Of a stretch of DNA of 64,000 nucleotides, positions 9,826-18,338 are shown piece after piece (the stretch's first letter is position 1; the number at the start of each line of letters is the position of its first letter). Where the stretch lies: the NCBI RefSeq assembly GCF_900114085.1, contig NZ_FORU01000001.1, forward strand, positions 122,136 to 186,135, written 5' to 3'. Position numbers and translations under genes: made by a program. This stretch comes from Myroides guanonis. Its GTDB lineage: Bacteria; Bacteroidota; Bacteroidia; Flavobacteriales; Flavobacteriaceae. The notes beneath the pieces are model-generated. The model ran no database searches and had not been told where the DNA came from. It saw only the letters and a list, made by a program, of their open reading frames with translations.

Positions 9826-9846
9826 AAACAGTCCACAAGACTGTTT
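9826..9846. terminator. Perfect 8-bp hairpin
   Basis: AAACAGTC and GACTGTTT pair around a 5-nt CACAA loop. It lies in the intergenic region upstream of a truncated gene. There is no long T-tract, so terminator function is uncertain. Confidence 0.4.
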
Positions 9847-9963
9847 ATTGACATTCTGTCTGATAATCTCAAAAATGCAAAACCGCTCGAATCCAAAATT
9901 TAATATTGAATTTCAGTTGTTTAACTTAATTGTTTGGTATATTTAATATATAAACAAAAAGTT

Positions 9964-10119
9964 ATGACTAAAGAGAAACCACATAATAATGAAGCAATTG
10001 CAAAGCTTCAACAACTAGTCGATAAAATTGATGTTGGTATGTTATGTACCTATCCCAAGCAAAGTCCTTATGTACATGCTATGTCCATGAGTAGACGAAA
10101 AGGAGAATTAAATGTTTAA
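9964..10119 (+). pseudogene. Truncated general-stress / pyridoxamine-phosphate-oxidase-like protein
   Basis: Only 51 residues remain from the ATG at 9964. The segment KLQQLVDKIDVGMLCTYPKQ followed by SPYVHAMSMSRR resembles the first quarter of general stress protein 26 / pyridoxamine 5'-phosphate oxidase-like flavin proteins, which are normally about 150-170 residues. After GELNV the frame stops and no continuation is visible in other frames before the next gene. I read it as a 5' remnant left by deletion. Confidence 0.6.
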
Positions 10120-10120
10120 T

Positions 10121-10163
10121 GAGCAAATTGCTCAATTAGTTCCAATAGATGAGCAAATTGCTC
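10121..10163. repeat. Tandem palindrome pair, possible operator
   Basis: The 13-bp palindrome GAGCAAATTGCTC (6-bp arms, 1-nt centre) occurs at 10121-10133 and 10151-10163, inside a 17-nt direct repeat with 30-bp spacing. The spacing, close to three helical turns, and the position 67 and 37 bp before the preferred start of the oxidoreductase gene suggest a cooperative regulator site. Confidence 0.5.
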
Positions 10164-10187
10164 AATTTACTATTAATAAATGCTCTT

Positions 10188-11393
10188 ATGGATTTAAAAT
10201 CAAATGAACCATTCTGGTTGGTTAAAAATGGTATTATCAATAGCTATCCTTCTCTTAGGGAACACATCAATTGTGATGTGCTTGTTGTGGGTGGAGGTAT
10301 AACAGGTAGTCTTATTGCACACCAATGTATGGAAGATGGATTTAATACTGTTCTAATCGATAAACGAGAGATAGCTAATGGAAGTTCTTCTGCTACTACA
10401 TCTATGTTGCAATATGAAATCGATACACCTTTATACAAACTCATAGATATGATTGGAGAAAAGGGGGCAATAGCGAGCTATAAAGCTTGTTCTAAATCGA
10501 TTGATCAGTTGCAAGATATTTGTAAGCAAATAAAATCAAAAGCAGGTTTTAAGAAAAAGGAATCTCTCTACTTTGCAGCACTTAAAAAGGATGTAAGCCA
10601 GTTGAAAGAAGAATTCGAAGCAAGAAAAAAAGCGGGCTTTGAGGTGAAATGGATGGAGGCAGACGAGATTGAAAAGAAGTTTCAGCTAAAGAATACTCAA
10701 GGAGGTATTTTATCTAAACAAGGAGCAAGTGTGGATGCATTTATGATGGTGCATGAGATACTAGAATTCAATGTAAGAAGAGGATTAAAAGTGTTTGATA
10801 GAACAGAATTAGTTGAGGTTACTAATACGAGTAGATCTTCTGAGGTTACTACAAGTATAGGGTCAAAAATCAAAGCTAATAAAATTGTGTATTGTGTTGG
10901 ATACGAAAGTACTACTATGATTAAAGAGAAATTTGTTGATCTTATAAGTACTTATGCAATTGTGTCAGAAGTAAACCCAACACTTAGCAAAGAGTTTAAT
11001 GATATTCTGATTTGGAACACAGCCGACCCTTATATTTATATCCGTACAACGGATGATGGAAGGTTTTTGATAGGTGGAGAAGATGAAGAATTTAGAAATC
11101 CTGAAAAGCGAGATGAGCTAATAGGTCAAAAAGAGAAGAAGTTGCAGAAAACATTTGAAAAGTTAATACCCAATATTCCTTTTTATTTAGACTTTGCTTG
11201 GGCAGGAACATTTGGTGAAACAAAGGATGGTTTACCCTATATCGGTAGTCATAAAGATTTTAAGAATAGCTATTTTGTTCTTGGTTTTGGGGGTAATGGA
11301 ATCACATTTTCGGTTACAGGAATGGAAATGGTATCAAATTGGCTCACAGGAAAAAAACATCCATTGAATGAGTGGTTTAAGTTTGGGAGGTAG
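10188..11393 (+). CDS. FAD-dependent oxidoreductase (DAO family)
   Basis: This protein of about 400 residues has an N-terminal dinucleotide-binding motif VLVVGGGITGSLIAHQC followed by an acidic residue at the end of the second strand (VLIDKR). The C-terminal GFGGNGITFSVTGMEM is typical of the D-amino-acid oxidase superfamily. The substrate is not identifiable. I chose the ATG at 10188 (MDLKSNEPFWLV). The upstream in-frame ATG at 10149 would translate a palindromic operator-like repeat. The gene is followed by an S1 octamer array. Confidence 0.9.
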   Translation: MDLKSNEPFWLVKNGIINSYPSLREHINCDVLVVGGGITGSLIAHQCMEDGFNTVLIDKREIANGSSSATTSMLQYEIDTPLYKLIDMIGEKGAIASYKACSKSIDQLQDICKQIKSKAGFKKKESLYFAALKKDVSQLKEEFEARKKAGFEVKWMEADEIEKKFQLKNTQGGILSKQGASVDAFMMVHEILEFNVRRGLKVFDRTELVEVTNTSRSSEVTTSIGSKIKANKIVYCVGYESTTMIKEKFVDLISTYAIVSEVNPTLSKEFNDILIWNTADPYIYIRTTDDGRFLIGGEDEEFRNPEKRDELIGQKEKKLQKTFEKLIPNIPFYLDFAWAGTFGETKDGLPYIGSHKDFKNSYFVLGFGGNGITFSVTGMEMVSNWLTGKKHPLNEWFKFGR

Positions 11394-11402
11394 GTAAGGG
11401 GA

Positions 11403-11489
11403 TCTGTTGATTTGTGAATGCGATGATTTGTTGATTCGTGAATGCGTGAATTCGATGATTTGGTGAAACACGAAACCGCAGAAATACAG
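11403..11489. repeat. Octameric repeat array, family S1 (both arms)
   Basis: Eight-nt units in register: TTTGTGAA, TGCGATGA, TTTGTTGA, TTCGTGAA, TGCGTGAA, TTCGATGA, then AACACGAA, ACCGCAGA, AATACAGG. The switch from T-rich to A-rich units matches the array at 1896-2087. Confidence 0.75.
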
Positions 11490-11525
11490 GGTCAAATATT
11501 ACCACATCCCAGCATTCTAAATAAG

Positions 11526-11556
11526 TTTGCTGAATTAAATAAAACGAGTACTTTTG
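11526..11556 (+). promoter_or_regulatory. Bacteroidetes-type promoter
   Basis: TTTG at 11526-11529 and TACTTTTG at 11549-11556 are separated by 19 nt, matching the flavobacterial -33/-7 consensus. The CGAG-TACTTTTG-TTAT core recurs at two other places in the window. It lies 31 nt before the winged-helix gene. Confidence 0.8.
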
Positions 11557-11587
11557 TTATACAAAACACAAACACAGCCACAAAGAG

Positions 11588-12094
11588 ATGTTAGATTCTA
11601 TAATTACCTCTAAAACCCGTTTAAAATTACTCGTGAAATTCTTCATTCATGCAGGTAATCAAGGGCATTTAAGGGGTTTAGCCACAGAGTTCAACGAATC
11701 GACCAATGCCATACGTAAAGAGCTAAATAATTTGTCTGAAGCAGGTTATTTGGAAAAAGAACAAGTACAAAATCGGGTGAGATATAAAGCCAATATACAC
11801 CATCCTCTTTTTGGTTCATTACAAGATATTGTTAGAAAATACGTTGGATTAGACGAGATCGTTGAAAAGGTCGTAAGCCGTATGGGAGCTGTAGAGCAAA
11901 TCGCTATAACAGGTAATTACGCAGAGGGTAAATCCGCAGGACCAATTGAAGTTGTAGTAGTTGGAAAAAATCTAAATACAGACTACATGGATCAACTAAG
12001 CCAGAAAGCAAGTGAACTTTTAGATAGAAAGGTTTATCTAACTACCCAAGTTGAACATTTGGAAGTTGGGTTGATTGTTTATGAGGGAATGTGA
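11588..12094 (+). CDS. Winged-helix regulator at polysaccharide locus
   Basis: This 168-residue protein has an N-terminal ArsR-like winged helix (about residues 1-75: SKTRLKLLVKFFIHAGN, then LATEFNESTNAIRKELNNL as the recognition-helix region). A C-terminal alpha/beta part (VEQIAITGNYAEGKSAGPIEVVVVG) resembles a degenerate nucleotidyltransferase fold. Proteins of this kind often stand at the head of flavobacterial O-antigen or capsule loci. It has a well-formed promoter and precedes sugar genes, so local regulation is likely. Targets are not known. Confidence 0.8.
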   Translation: MLDSIITSKTRLKLLVKFFIHAGNQGHLRGLATEFNESTNAIRKELNNLSEAGYLEKEQVQNRVRYKANIHHPLFGSLQDIVRKYVGLDEIVEKVVSRMGAVEQIAITGNYAEGKSAGPIEVVVVGKNLNTDYMDQLSQKASELLDRKVYLTTQVEHLEVGLIVYEGM

Positions 12095-12144
12095 TTTTGT
12101 TTATTTGTAAATCTGTTGATTTGTGAATTCGTATATTTGTGAAT
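12095..12144. repeat. Octamer repeat, left arm bracketing a four-helix-bundle gene
   Basis: Six 8-nt units in register (TTTGTTTA, TTTGTAAA, TCTGTTGA, TTTGTGAA, TTCGTATA, TTTGTGAA) start right after the regulator's stop codon. The reverse complement of the array at 12623-12674 is the same kind of sequence, so the two form inverted arms around the gene between them. Confidence 0.75.
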
Positions 12145-12167
12145 AAAAATAACTTATAATTATATTG

Positions 12168-12533
12168 ATGAGAGTTTTTTATTTTGAAAAATTAGATGTT
12201 TGGAAGCATTCAAAGTCCTTTGCAATAGAGAGATATACTGCAACTGCCGACTTTCCAAATGAAGAGAAGTTTGGATTAGTGTCTCAAATTCGCAGAGCAG
12301 CGGTTGGAATCGGTGTTAATATTGCTGAAGGAATGTCAAGAAACACTAATAAAGATAAATCTCGTTTTATTAATATAGGGTTTAGTTCTGCAATAGAAGT
12401 TTTAAACTATCTGATTTTAGCAAGGGAATTAGATTTTCTAGAAGAAGATCAATATACAAAGTTGCGAGAGATGTTGGAGAAAATAACAAATCAATTGAAT
12501 TCATTAAAAAATAAGTTAGACGAAGCAATATAA
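12168..12533 (+). CDS. Four-helix-bundle protein, S23/IVS family (copy 1 of 3)
   Basis: This protein of about 121 residues belongs to the four-helix-bundle family named after ORFs in 23S rRNA intervening sequences; the fold is shared with Avd of diversity-generating retroelements. Family landmarks are EKLDVW near the N-terminus, ADFPNEEKFGLVSQIRRAA, and VNIAEGMSRNT. I prefer the ATG at 12168 to the in-frame TTG just before it. The biochemical role of stand-alone members is unknown; nucleic-acid binding is plausible from the basic face. It sits inside inverted octamer arms (12095-12144 and 12623-12674). Two paralogues occur at 29464 and 35884. Confidence 0.9.
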   Translation: MRVFYFEKLDVWKHSKSFAIERYTATADFPNEEKFGLVSQIRRAAVGIGVNIAEGMSRNTNKDKSRFINIGFSSAIEVLNYLILARELDFLEEDQYTKLREMLEKITNQLNSLKNKLDEAI

Positions 12534-12622
12534 AATCGTTAATGATGGAGACCAGCGTTAAATAATAGTTTTGTAATCCTTTTAATAAGAGGCTAAAATA
12601 GGATGCGATTATAGCTATATAT

Positions 12623-12674
12623 ACGAATTAGCGAATAACCAAATTAGCGAATAACCAAATTAACGAATTAACAA
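12623..12674. repeat. Octamer repeat, right arm
   Basis: In-register 8-nt units: CGAATTAG, CGAATAAC, CAAATTAG, CGAATAAC, CAAATTAA, CGAATTAA. Reverse-complemented they read TTCGGTTA/TTCGCTAA-like, matching the left-arm family at 12095. The array ends 3 nt before the next start codon. Confidence 0.75.
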
Positions 12675-12676
12675 AA

Positions 12677-13114
12677 ATGAAAATAGGAATTACTTTTAGT
12701 GCATTTGATTTATTGCACGCAGGACATATAAAAATGTTAGAAGAGGCTAAGCGTCAGTGCGATTATTTAATCGTGGGATTGCAAACAGACCCGACAATTG
12801 ATAGACCAGATAAAAATCACCCAACTCAAACAGTTGTTGAACGTTATATACAATTAAAAGGCTGTAAGTTCGTGGATGAGATTGTTCCTTATGCTACGGA
12901 GCAAGATTTAGAAGACATACTACGTTCATTTAAAATTGACGTACGAATCATAGGTGATGAATATAAAGACAAGAACTTTACGGGTAGAGCTTATTGTGAA
13001 GGTAAAGGTATAGAGCTTTATTACAACCGTCGCGATCATCGTTTTTCAAGCAGTTCACTCCGCAAAGAAGTCGCGAATAAAGAGAATACTGGTAAGATCA
13101 AAAGTTTAAAATAA
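12677..13114 (+). CDS. Cytidylyltransferase-like nucleotidyltransferase (copy 1)
   Basis: This 145-residue protein has the HxGH nucleotidyltransferase motif in FSAFDLLHAGHIKMLEEAK and a downstream SSSSLRKEV equivalent to the ISTT-type signature of the glycerol-3-phosphate cytidylyltransferase (TagD) and RfaE C-domain group. It should attach a nucleotide to a phosphorylated alcohol or sugar. Which one cannot be told, and IVGLQTDPT with GDEYKDKNFTGR is only family-level evidence. It precedes a UDP-glucose dehydrogenase gene. A nearly identical copy lies at 39255 in the same order. Confidence 0.88.
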   Translation: MKIGITFSAFDLLHAGHIKMLEEAKRQCDYLIVGLQTDPTIDRPDKNHPTQTVVERYIQLKGCKFVDEIVPYATEQDLEDILRSFKIDVRIIGDEYKDKNFTGRAYCEGKGIELYYNRRDHRFSSSSLRKEVANKENTGKIKSLK

Positions 13115-13253
13115 GTTTGAAGTATTTGCAATAATAGGAGATAAGAATACATTTAAAAATCATATCCTAATGAAGGTATAATTTTTAGTCATTGTTCGCT
13201 ATTTCTCTTAATAAAGCTTACTTTCGAAATCTCAAAATAAAAAGCATTTGCTC

Positions 13254-14660
13254 ATGACGCAAATTAAAAAAATATGTTGCATTGGAGCTGGCTATGTAGG
13301 TGGACCTACTATGGCAGTTATAGCTCAAAAAAATCCACAAATACAAGTAACAGTAGTCGATATTAATGAGGAGCGAATAGCGGCTTGGAATAACGCTGAT
13401 TTATCCAAATTGCCTATCTACGAACCTGGCTTAGATACTGTGGTAGCAGAAGCAAGAGGACGCAATCTGTTTTTCGACACCAATGTAGACAAAGCCATAG
13501 ACGAAGCTGATATGATATTTATATCGGTTAATACCCCGACTAAAACTTATGGAAAGGGCAAGGGAATGGCAGCTGACTTAAAATATATAGAGCTATGCGC
13601 AAGACAAATTGCGCGTGTGGCAAAAACGGATAAAATAGTAGTTGAGAAATCAACGCTACCGGTGCGTACAGCTCAAGCAATAAAACGAATTCTAGATCAA
13701 ACGGGTAATGGAGTTAGTTATCAAATTTTGTCGAACCCTGAGTTTTTAGCAGAAGGTACGGCTATACAAGATTTGATGAACCCAGATAGAGTTTTGATAG
13801 GAGGAGAAGAAAGCGATACGGGAAGAGAAGCTATAGAAGCGTTAGCATCAGTTTACGGCGCTTGGGTTCCTCAAGAGCGTATCTTACGCACGAATGTATG
13901 GTCGTCTGAACTTTCTAAGCTTACAGCTAATGCATTCTTAGCACAGCGCGTATCATCCATCAATGCTATTTCGGAGCTTTGTGAAGCTTCTGGAGCAGAT
14001 GTAAATGAAGTAGCGAAAGCTATTGGTATGGATAGCCGTATCGGTTCTAAATTTCTAAAAGCTTCTGTAGGATTTGGAGGTTCTTGTTTCCAAAAAGACA
14101 TTTTTAATTTGGTTTATATTGCTAAAACCTACGGTCTAGATGAAGTTGCGGATTATTGGGAGCAGGTGATTATAATGAATGACTTTCAAAAGCGTCGTTT
14201 TGCAGAGCGTATCGTAACCACTTTGTTTAACACGGTTAACGATAAAAAGATTGCGTTTTTGGGATGGGCGTTTAAAAAAGATACCAATGATACCAGAGAA
14301 TCTGCGGCTATTTATGTAGCAAATGATTTAATGGAAGAAGAAGCCCAGATACACGTGTTTGACCCTAAAGTAACGGAACAACAAATGCTAACAGATTTAG
14401 ACTATCTAAATACGCGTAGCAGTGAAGCAAACCGAAAGCATTTAACCGTTCACCAAGACCCGTATACCGCATTAGAAAATGCACATGGTATTGCTGTCTT
14501 AACAGAATGGGATGAGTTCAAAACCTATGACTGGCAGAGAATTTATAACAAAATGCAAAAACCAGCTTTTGTTTTCGATGGACGTAATATTTTAGACAGA
14601 AAGCAATTAGAACAAATTGGATTCGAAGTGTATTCAATAGGCGCAGCAAATATTAAATAA
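13254..14660 (+). CDS. UDP-glucose 6-dehydrogenase (copy 1)
   Basis: This 468-residue protein has an N-terminal NAD site ([18 protein letters not shown]) and the catalytic cysteine motif [18 protein letters not shown]. The length of about 470 and the sequence match the animal-like UGDH branch. It oxidises UDP-glucose to UDP-glucuronate for surface polysaccharide. ATG at 13254 is preferred; a TTG two codons earlier is in frame. The copy at 40767 differs at only about 15-20 residues by eye. The gene converges on a ferritin-like gene across a bidirectional terminator. Confidence 0.95.
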   Translation: MTQIKKICCIGAGYVGGPTMAVIAQKNPQIQVTVVDINEERIAAWNNADLSKLPIYEPGLDTVVAEARGRNLFFDTNVDKAIDEADMIFISVNTPTKTYGKGKGMAADLKYIELCARQIARVAKTDKIVVEKSTLPVRTAQAIKRILDQTGNGVSYQILSNPEFLAEGTAIQDLMNPDRVLIGGEESDTGREAIEALASVYGAWVPQERILRTNVWSSELSKLTANAFLAQRVSSINAISELCEASGADVNEVAKAIGMDSRIGSKFLKASVGFGGSCFQKDIFNLVYIAKTYGLDEVADYWEQVIIMNDFQKRRFAERIVTTLFNTVNDKKIAFLGWAFKKDTNDTRESAAIYVANDLMEEEAQIHVFDPKVTEQQMLTDLDYLNTRSSEANRKHLTVHQDPYTALENAHGIAVLTEWDEFKTYDWQRIYNKMQKPAFVFDGRNILDRKQLEQIGFEVYSIGAANIK

Positions 14661-14767
14661 TAACAGATCAATCGCTTATCACGATTTAGCCAATCATGAA
14701 ACTGCAAAAATGATAAGAGATATTTTTAGATACTATTTTAATGAAGTAGTCTGCAATAAAGTATATT

Positions 14768-14803
14768 AAAAAGGGAGAATCTTGTTTAGATATCTCCCTT
14801 TTT
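14768..14803. terminator. Bidirectional rho-independent terminator
   Basis: AAAAAGGGAGA and TCTCCCTTTTT form an 11-bp stem with A and T tracts on either side, lying between convergent genes. Confidence 0.93.
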
Positions 14804-14809
14804 GATAAA

Positions 14810-15631
14810 TTAAACAATAAATAAGCCAGCAATAGTTGCGGCATCGCTTCCACTTAGAATTTCATCATAAGCCGCAGACCCAGCTTCAGGACCAAAAGCA
14901 GTAGCTGTATTAAAACCGGCTTGATTTACATTCTCTTCTCCTGCATAAACGGGATAAGTAGCTTCAGGCATATTTCCACCATGATTTAATTCTATCCAAC
15001 CTTTATTAGCTCGCATTCTTCTCACTTGAGATGCATGTCTAGCTTCAACAGAATGAATTTGAAGAGCAGCCTGTAAAATTTGTTTATTCCCCATAACGTT
15101 TCCAGCTTGTCCTTTATAAGCTCTTACACCAGTATCCTCAAATGCTTGTGCAAGAACAAGAAATTGATTGTAATCAGTAAACGGGCTAAAATTTCCACTC
15201 ACTGTAAAATCAAAAGTTGGTTTAGGAACAGGTGTTTCCCCTAAAGAATTTAAGGCCGATTTTAAAAACGCAACATGGGCAGTTTCATGTTTTGATATTT
15301 GCATGAAAACAGTTCTATCAGAGGATGAGATTAATCCTGAAGTATCCAATCCAATTCTATAATATTCATCTTCCAAATACTCTAATGTTAAAGCGAGTTG
15401 TAAGGCCTCTATCAGTTTATCATCAAATAATGTAGTTGATGTAATTTTGAGATCAGAGCTATTTTCTGCTTTAGCAGAAGAAGATATTAAAGCACCAAAT
15501 CCCAGAGGAACTGCTGCTATGGCAACATTTGAGCTGAAATTTGCCATGTTTTTTATCGCATCTAATCTTGAAGCTTCTGTGCTGAAAAATTTATCATTGG
15601 AAAGCTTATCTAATAATTTAAGAATGTTCAT
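14810..15631 (-). CDS. Ferritin-like domain protein
   Basis: This 273-residue protein carries the four-helix ferritin-like pattern of iron ligands: LEYLEDEYYRIG, KHETAHVAFL, AFEDTGVRAYKG and IHSVEARHASQVR, each with a metal-ligand Glu and two with ExxH. A hydrophobic stretch near residues 34-54 may act as an export or membrane segment. It is distantly related to the neighbouring ferritin-like lipoprotein, and the two form a minus-strand operon with the fasciclin gene. Iron handling or peroxide defence is likely, but no enzymatic activity can be assigned. Confidence 0.88.
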   Translation of the reverse strand: MNILKLLDKLSNDKFFSTEASRLDAIKNMANFSSNVAIAAVPLGFGALISSSAKAENSSDLKITSTTLFDDKLIEALQLALTLEYLEDEYYRIGLDTSGLISSSDRTVFMQISKHETAHVAFLKSALNSLGETPVPKPTFDFTVSGNFSPFTDYNQFLVLAQAFEDTGVRAYKGQAGNVMGNKQILQAALQIHSVEARHASQVRRMRANKGWIELNHGGNMPEATYPVYAGEENVNQAGFNTATAFGPEAGSAAYDEILSGSDAATIAGLFIV

Positions 15632-15655
15632 AATAATAGATTTAAAAATGAATAA

Positions 15656-16366
15656 TTATTGAATTCCCTGTTCTTTCCAGGTAAAAGGTGTTTTTATAAA
15701 ACCAGAAGCTACCATAACAATATCTTTTGGCTCTTTGGCTAGATCTAAACCGTTTGCATCGATTACATCATCACCAGAAAAATCTCCCGAGCCTGGATTA
15801 ATTAAATCTCTTATCGCAGAAGCATGTCTTGCTTCAACAGAAACTATTTTTCCAGCAATTACTAAATAATCTGGATTAGTAATGTATTTTCCAGCTCCAT
15901 TATAAGCAGCCACACCAGTATCTTCTAATGCTTTTGCGGTTGCTAGAACAGAATTTCTATTATTGAAATCTACATTTGGATAATGAAACTCTAGAGTAGG
16001 GAGGATTGAAGATGTAGCTCCGCTTATCGCTGCTTTAAAGAAATCTCTATGAATTACTTCATGGTGATACAAATCAGTGAAGAGTTCTTTTTCTTTACTA
16101 GAAATTCCAGAATAAAAATTATTTACCACTTTAGTGTAAAAGTCAGCTTCTAGTTGTTCTAAAGCATACGCATAATTCAGAATTCCAACATCACCGGAAC
16201 CAAGATCAAATACTTTATTGTCTATGATTGTTGTATCGTCATCCTCACAACCAACTAATGTTAGACCAATTAGTGCCAATCCCGCACCACTGATTTTTAG
16301 GAAATTTCGTCTGCTTGTATCCAAGCTTGCGCGATCGTTGGACACATTAATAATTGAATTTTTCAT
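15656..16366 (-). CDS. Tat-exported ferritin-like lipoprotein
   Basis: This 236-residue protein has a twin-arginine signal (SRRNFLKISGAGLALIGL) ending in the lipobox TLVGC, so it is probably folded in the cytoplasm and then anchored outside it. The mature part has ferritin-like ligand motifs: ALEQLEADFYTKV, YHHEVIHRDFFK, ALEDTGVAAYNG and VSVEARHASAIR. The shared VEARHAS motif shows common ancestry with the next gene. Export by Tat fits a protein that binds metal in the cytoplasm. Confidence 0.9.
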   Translation of the reverse strand: MKNSIINVSNDRASLDTSRRNFLKISGAGLALIGLTLVGCEDDDTTIIDNKVFDLGSGDVGILNYAYALEQLEADFYTKVVNNFYSGISSKEKELFTDLYHHEVIHRDFFKAAISGATSSILPTLEFHYPNVDFNNRNSVLATAKALEDTGVAAYNGAGKYITNPDYLVIAGKIVSVEARHASAIRDLINPGSGDFSGDDVIDANGLDLAKEPKDIVMVASGFIKTPFTWKEQGIQ

Positions 16367-16399
16367 AATAGTTTGTTTTAGGTTTTTATGATAGCACTG

Positions 16400-16969
16400 T
16401 TATGGCATTAATACATTGTCAACTACATGTATTACACCATTGGACTGGTTAACGTCTGCAATGGTTATCTTTGAGCTATTACCTTTTATATCTTTTACAA
16501 ATAAATCTTTTCCTTCAATCCAAAAAACAAGGTCTTCACCTTCCACTGTTTTCATTTTTGCAGTACCATTTCCTGCTCTAACAGCCTCCCATAATTGCTT
16601 TGAACTATATTTTCCAGGAATAACGTGATACGTTAGAATTTTGGTAAGCATTTTTTTGTTCTCAGGTTTAACAAGTGATTCAACAGTCCCTTTTGGCAAT
16701 TTTGCAAAAGCTTGGTCTGTTGGTGCAAAAACGGTAAAAGGACCTTTGCTTTGTAAGGTTTCCACTAATCCTGCTGCTTTTACGGCTGCAACTAGTGTTG
16801 TGTGGTCTTTTGAATTAACAGCATTCTCTATGATGTTTTTAGAAGGATACATTGCTGCACCACCTACCATAACTGTTTTTTCTTTCATTTTTTGTGCTAC
16901 TGCATCTGCGCTGCATGCTAATGTTAATGACATCATTGTAAATGCAACGATTTTTAGATTTTTTCTCAT
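16400..16969 (-). CDS. Fasciclin-domain secreted protein
   Basis: This 189-residue protein has a signal peptide (IVAFTMMSLTLACSADAVAQ) and one FAS1 domain with the H1 motif GPFTVFAPTDQAFAKLP, then YHVIPGKYSS and the H2 region NGVIHVVDNVLMP at the end. FAS1 domains mediate adhesion or protein contacts outside the cell. It is probably the first gene of the operon with the two ferritin-like genes. Confidence 0.95.
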   Translation of the reverse strand: MRKNLKIVAFTMMSLTLACSADAVAQKMKEKTVMVGGAAMYPSKNIIENAVNSKDHTTLVAAVKAAGLVETLQSKGPFTVFAPTDQAFAKLPKGTVESLVKPENKKMLTKILTYHVIPGKYSSKQLWEAVRAGNGTAKMKTVEGEDLVFWIEGKDLFVKDIKGNSSKITIADVNQSNGVIHVVDNVLMP

Positions 16970-17155
16970 TAGTTTAATTTTTTAATTGATTAAAAGGTTA
17001 GTTACAATTCTTATTTACGAGAAGGATCTGTTTTTGGATTTGTTTTGTTAACTTAATTTTAAAATATTTATTAACTCATTAAATGGGTTGTCTATACAGA
17101 TTGTGCTATTTTTATTATGATTAGATGATTGGTGGTTACTATTAGTGAGATTATG

Positions 17156-17674
17156 TCATGTTTTGTTTTGAAGAGGTTCAAAGTCTAAAGAGATGGAATT
17201 CATACAAAATCTTTTTCCAGTAGGTTCTGGACCATCATCAAAAATATGGCCTAGATGAGAATTGCATCTTCCACAAAGTACTTCGATACGTATCATATTA
17301 TAGGAATTATCTTCCTTGTAGGTAACGCTGTTTTTTCTCAATGGCTTATAAAAAGAAGGCCAACCACAAGTGGTTTCAAACTTGGCAGTAGATAAAAAGA
17401 GTGGATTTCCACAAACGGCGCAGTAATAGGTGCCCTTTTCATCAAATTCATAATATTTACCTACGAATGCAGTTTCTGTGGCAGCTTGCCTTGCCACCTG
17501 ATAAAGCTCTCTATTCAATATTTTCTTCCATTCCGAATTTGGAACATCAAGAATCTTAGTGTCAATTCGAGAATAATAAGGATTTTTAGTTTTGAAATTT
17601 TGAGATTGTGCAATAGTATTGCATGAACTTATTATTAGAATTAAACCCCAGAGTATTTTATAAAAAAGTCTCAT
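17156..17674 (-). CDS. msrB: Peptide-methionine (R)-S-oxide reductase
   Basis: This 172-residue MsrB has an N-terminal signal-like segment (LWGLILIISSCNTIAQ), suggesting export. Zinc ligands are CAVC and CGRC. The substrate segment is CGWPSFYKP, and the catalytic cysteine is in GKRFCMNSISLDFEP near the C-terminus. It repairs oxidised methionine in proteins, here probably in the periplasm. It is divergent from the sigma factor gene, which fits an oxidative-stress regulon. Confidence 0.95.
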   Translation of the reverse strand: MRLFYKILWGLILIISSCNTIAQSQNFKTKNPYYSRIDTKILDVPNSEWKKILNRELYQVARQAATETAFVGKYYEFDEKGTYYCAVCGNPLFLSTAKFETTCGWPSFYKPLRKNSVTYKEDNSYNMIRIEVLCGRCNSHLGHIFDDGPEPTGKRFCMNSISLDFEPLQNKT

Positions 17675-17848
17675 GATATATAAAATTTAGTATTTAACAT
17701 AAAATCATTTACGAAATAAAAGTTTTAATGGATTTCATTTTGAAACTAATAATTGATTATTTTTGTTTTGTTATAAAAATATCTAAGTCCTATTAAAACA
17801 ATATATTCAGAAGAAGAGCTTATCGTTTTATTAAAAGAAAAGAACGAG

Positions 17849-18337
17849 GTGGCATTTAATTATCTATATGATCACTATTCTAGTGCATTATATGGTGTTG
17901 TTTTGCGTATTGTTTTGTCAAAAGAGTATACTGAAGAAATAATTCAGGATGTCTTTGTGAAAATTTGGAATTCTATTTCTCAATATGATGCTAGCAAAGG
18001 CAGGTTTTATACTTGGATTATCAATATTGCTAGAAATACAGCCATCGACTATCTTAAGTCAAAAGGTTTTCAGAATGAATTAAAAAATCAGACTGTTCCA
18101 GATTTCGTATATAACTCCAAGGTGTTTTCCGTTTCGAATACTACTGATTATATTGGGTTCAGTAAATTATTGGAAGGATTAGAAACAGATAAGTTAGAGC
18201 TTATAAAACTTGCTTACTATGAGGGATATACACACATAGAAATTTCAGAAAAATTAGAATTACCTTTAGGAACGGTGAAAACAAAAATTAGAAATGCTTT
18301 ATTAAAATTAGAGGATTTATTAAAAGAATATAAATAA
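17849..18337 (+). CDS. ECF RNA polymerase sigma factor
   Basis: From the GTG at 17849 the product has 162 residues. It contains sigma region 2 (NYLYDHYSSALYG, TEEIIQDVFVKIW, GRFYTWIINIARNTAIDYL) and region 4 (IKLAYYEGYTHIEISEKL, PLGTVKTKIRNALLKL). The in-frame sequence upstream (YSEEELIVLLKEKNE) looks like the normal start of this sigma family. Yet no ATG, GTG or TTG precedes it before the in-frame stop, only ATT at 17792. The true start may therefore be non-canonical. The partner anti-sigma gene begins 1 nt after the stop. Confidence 0.92.
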   Translation: MAFNYLYDHYSSALYGVVLRIVLSKEYTEEIIQDVFVKIWNSISQYDASKGRFYTWIINIARNTAIDYLKSKGFQNELKNQTVPDFVYNSKVFSVSNTTDYIGFSKLLEGLETDKLELIKLAYYEGYTHIEISEKLELPLGTVKTKIRNALLKLEDLLKEYK

Positions 18338-18338
18338 A

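Noticed and set aside
10149..10187. Upstream start for the FAD oxidoreductase
   Set aside because: It would translate one of the two operator-like palindromes and adds a tail that does not resemble the family.
12168..12533. 23S rRNA intervening sequence
   Set aside because: The protein family is that of IVS ORFs, but there is no rRNA sequence around any of the three copies.
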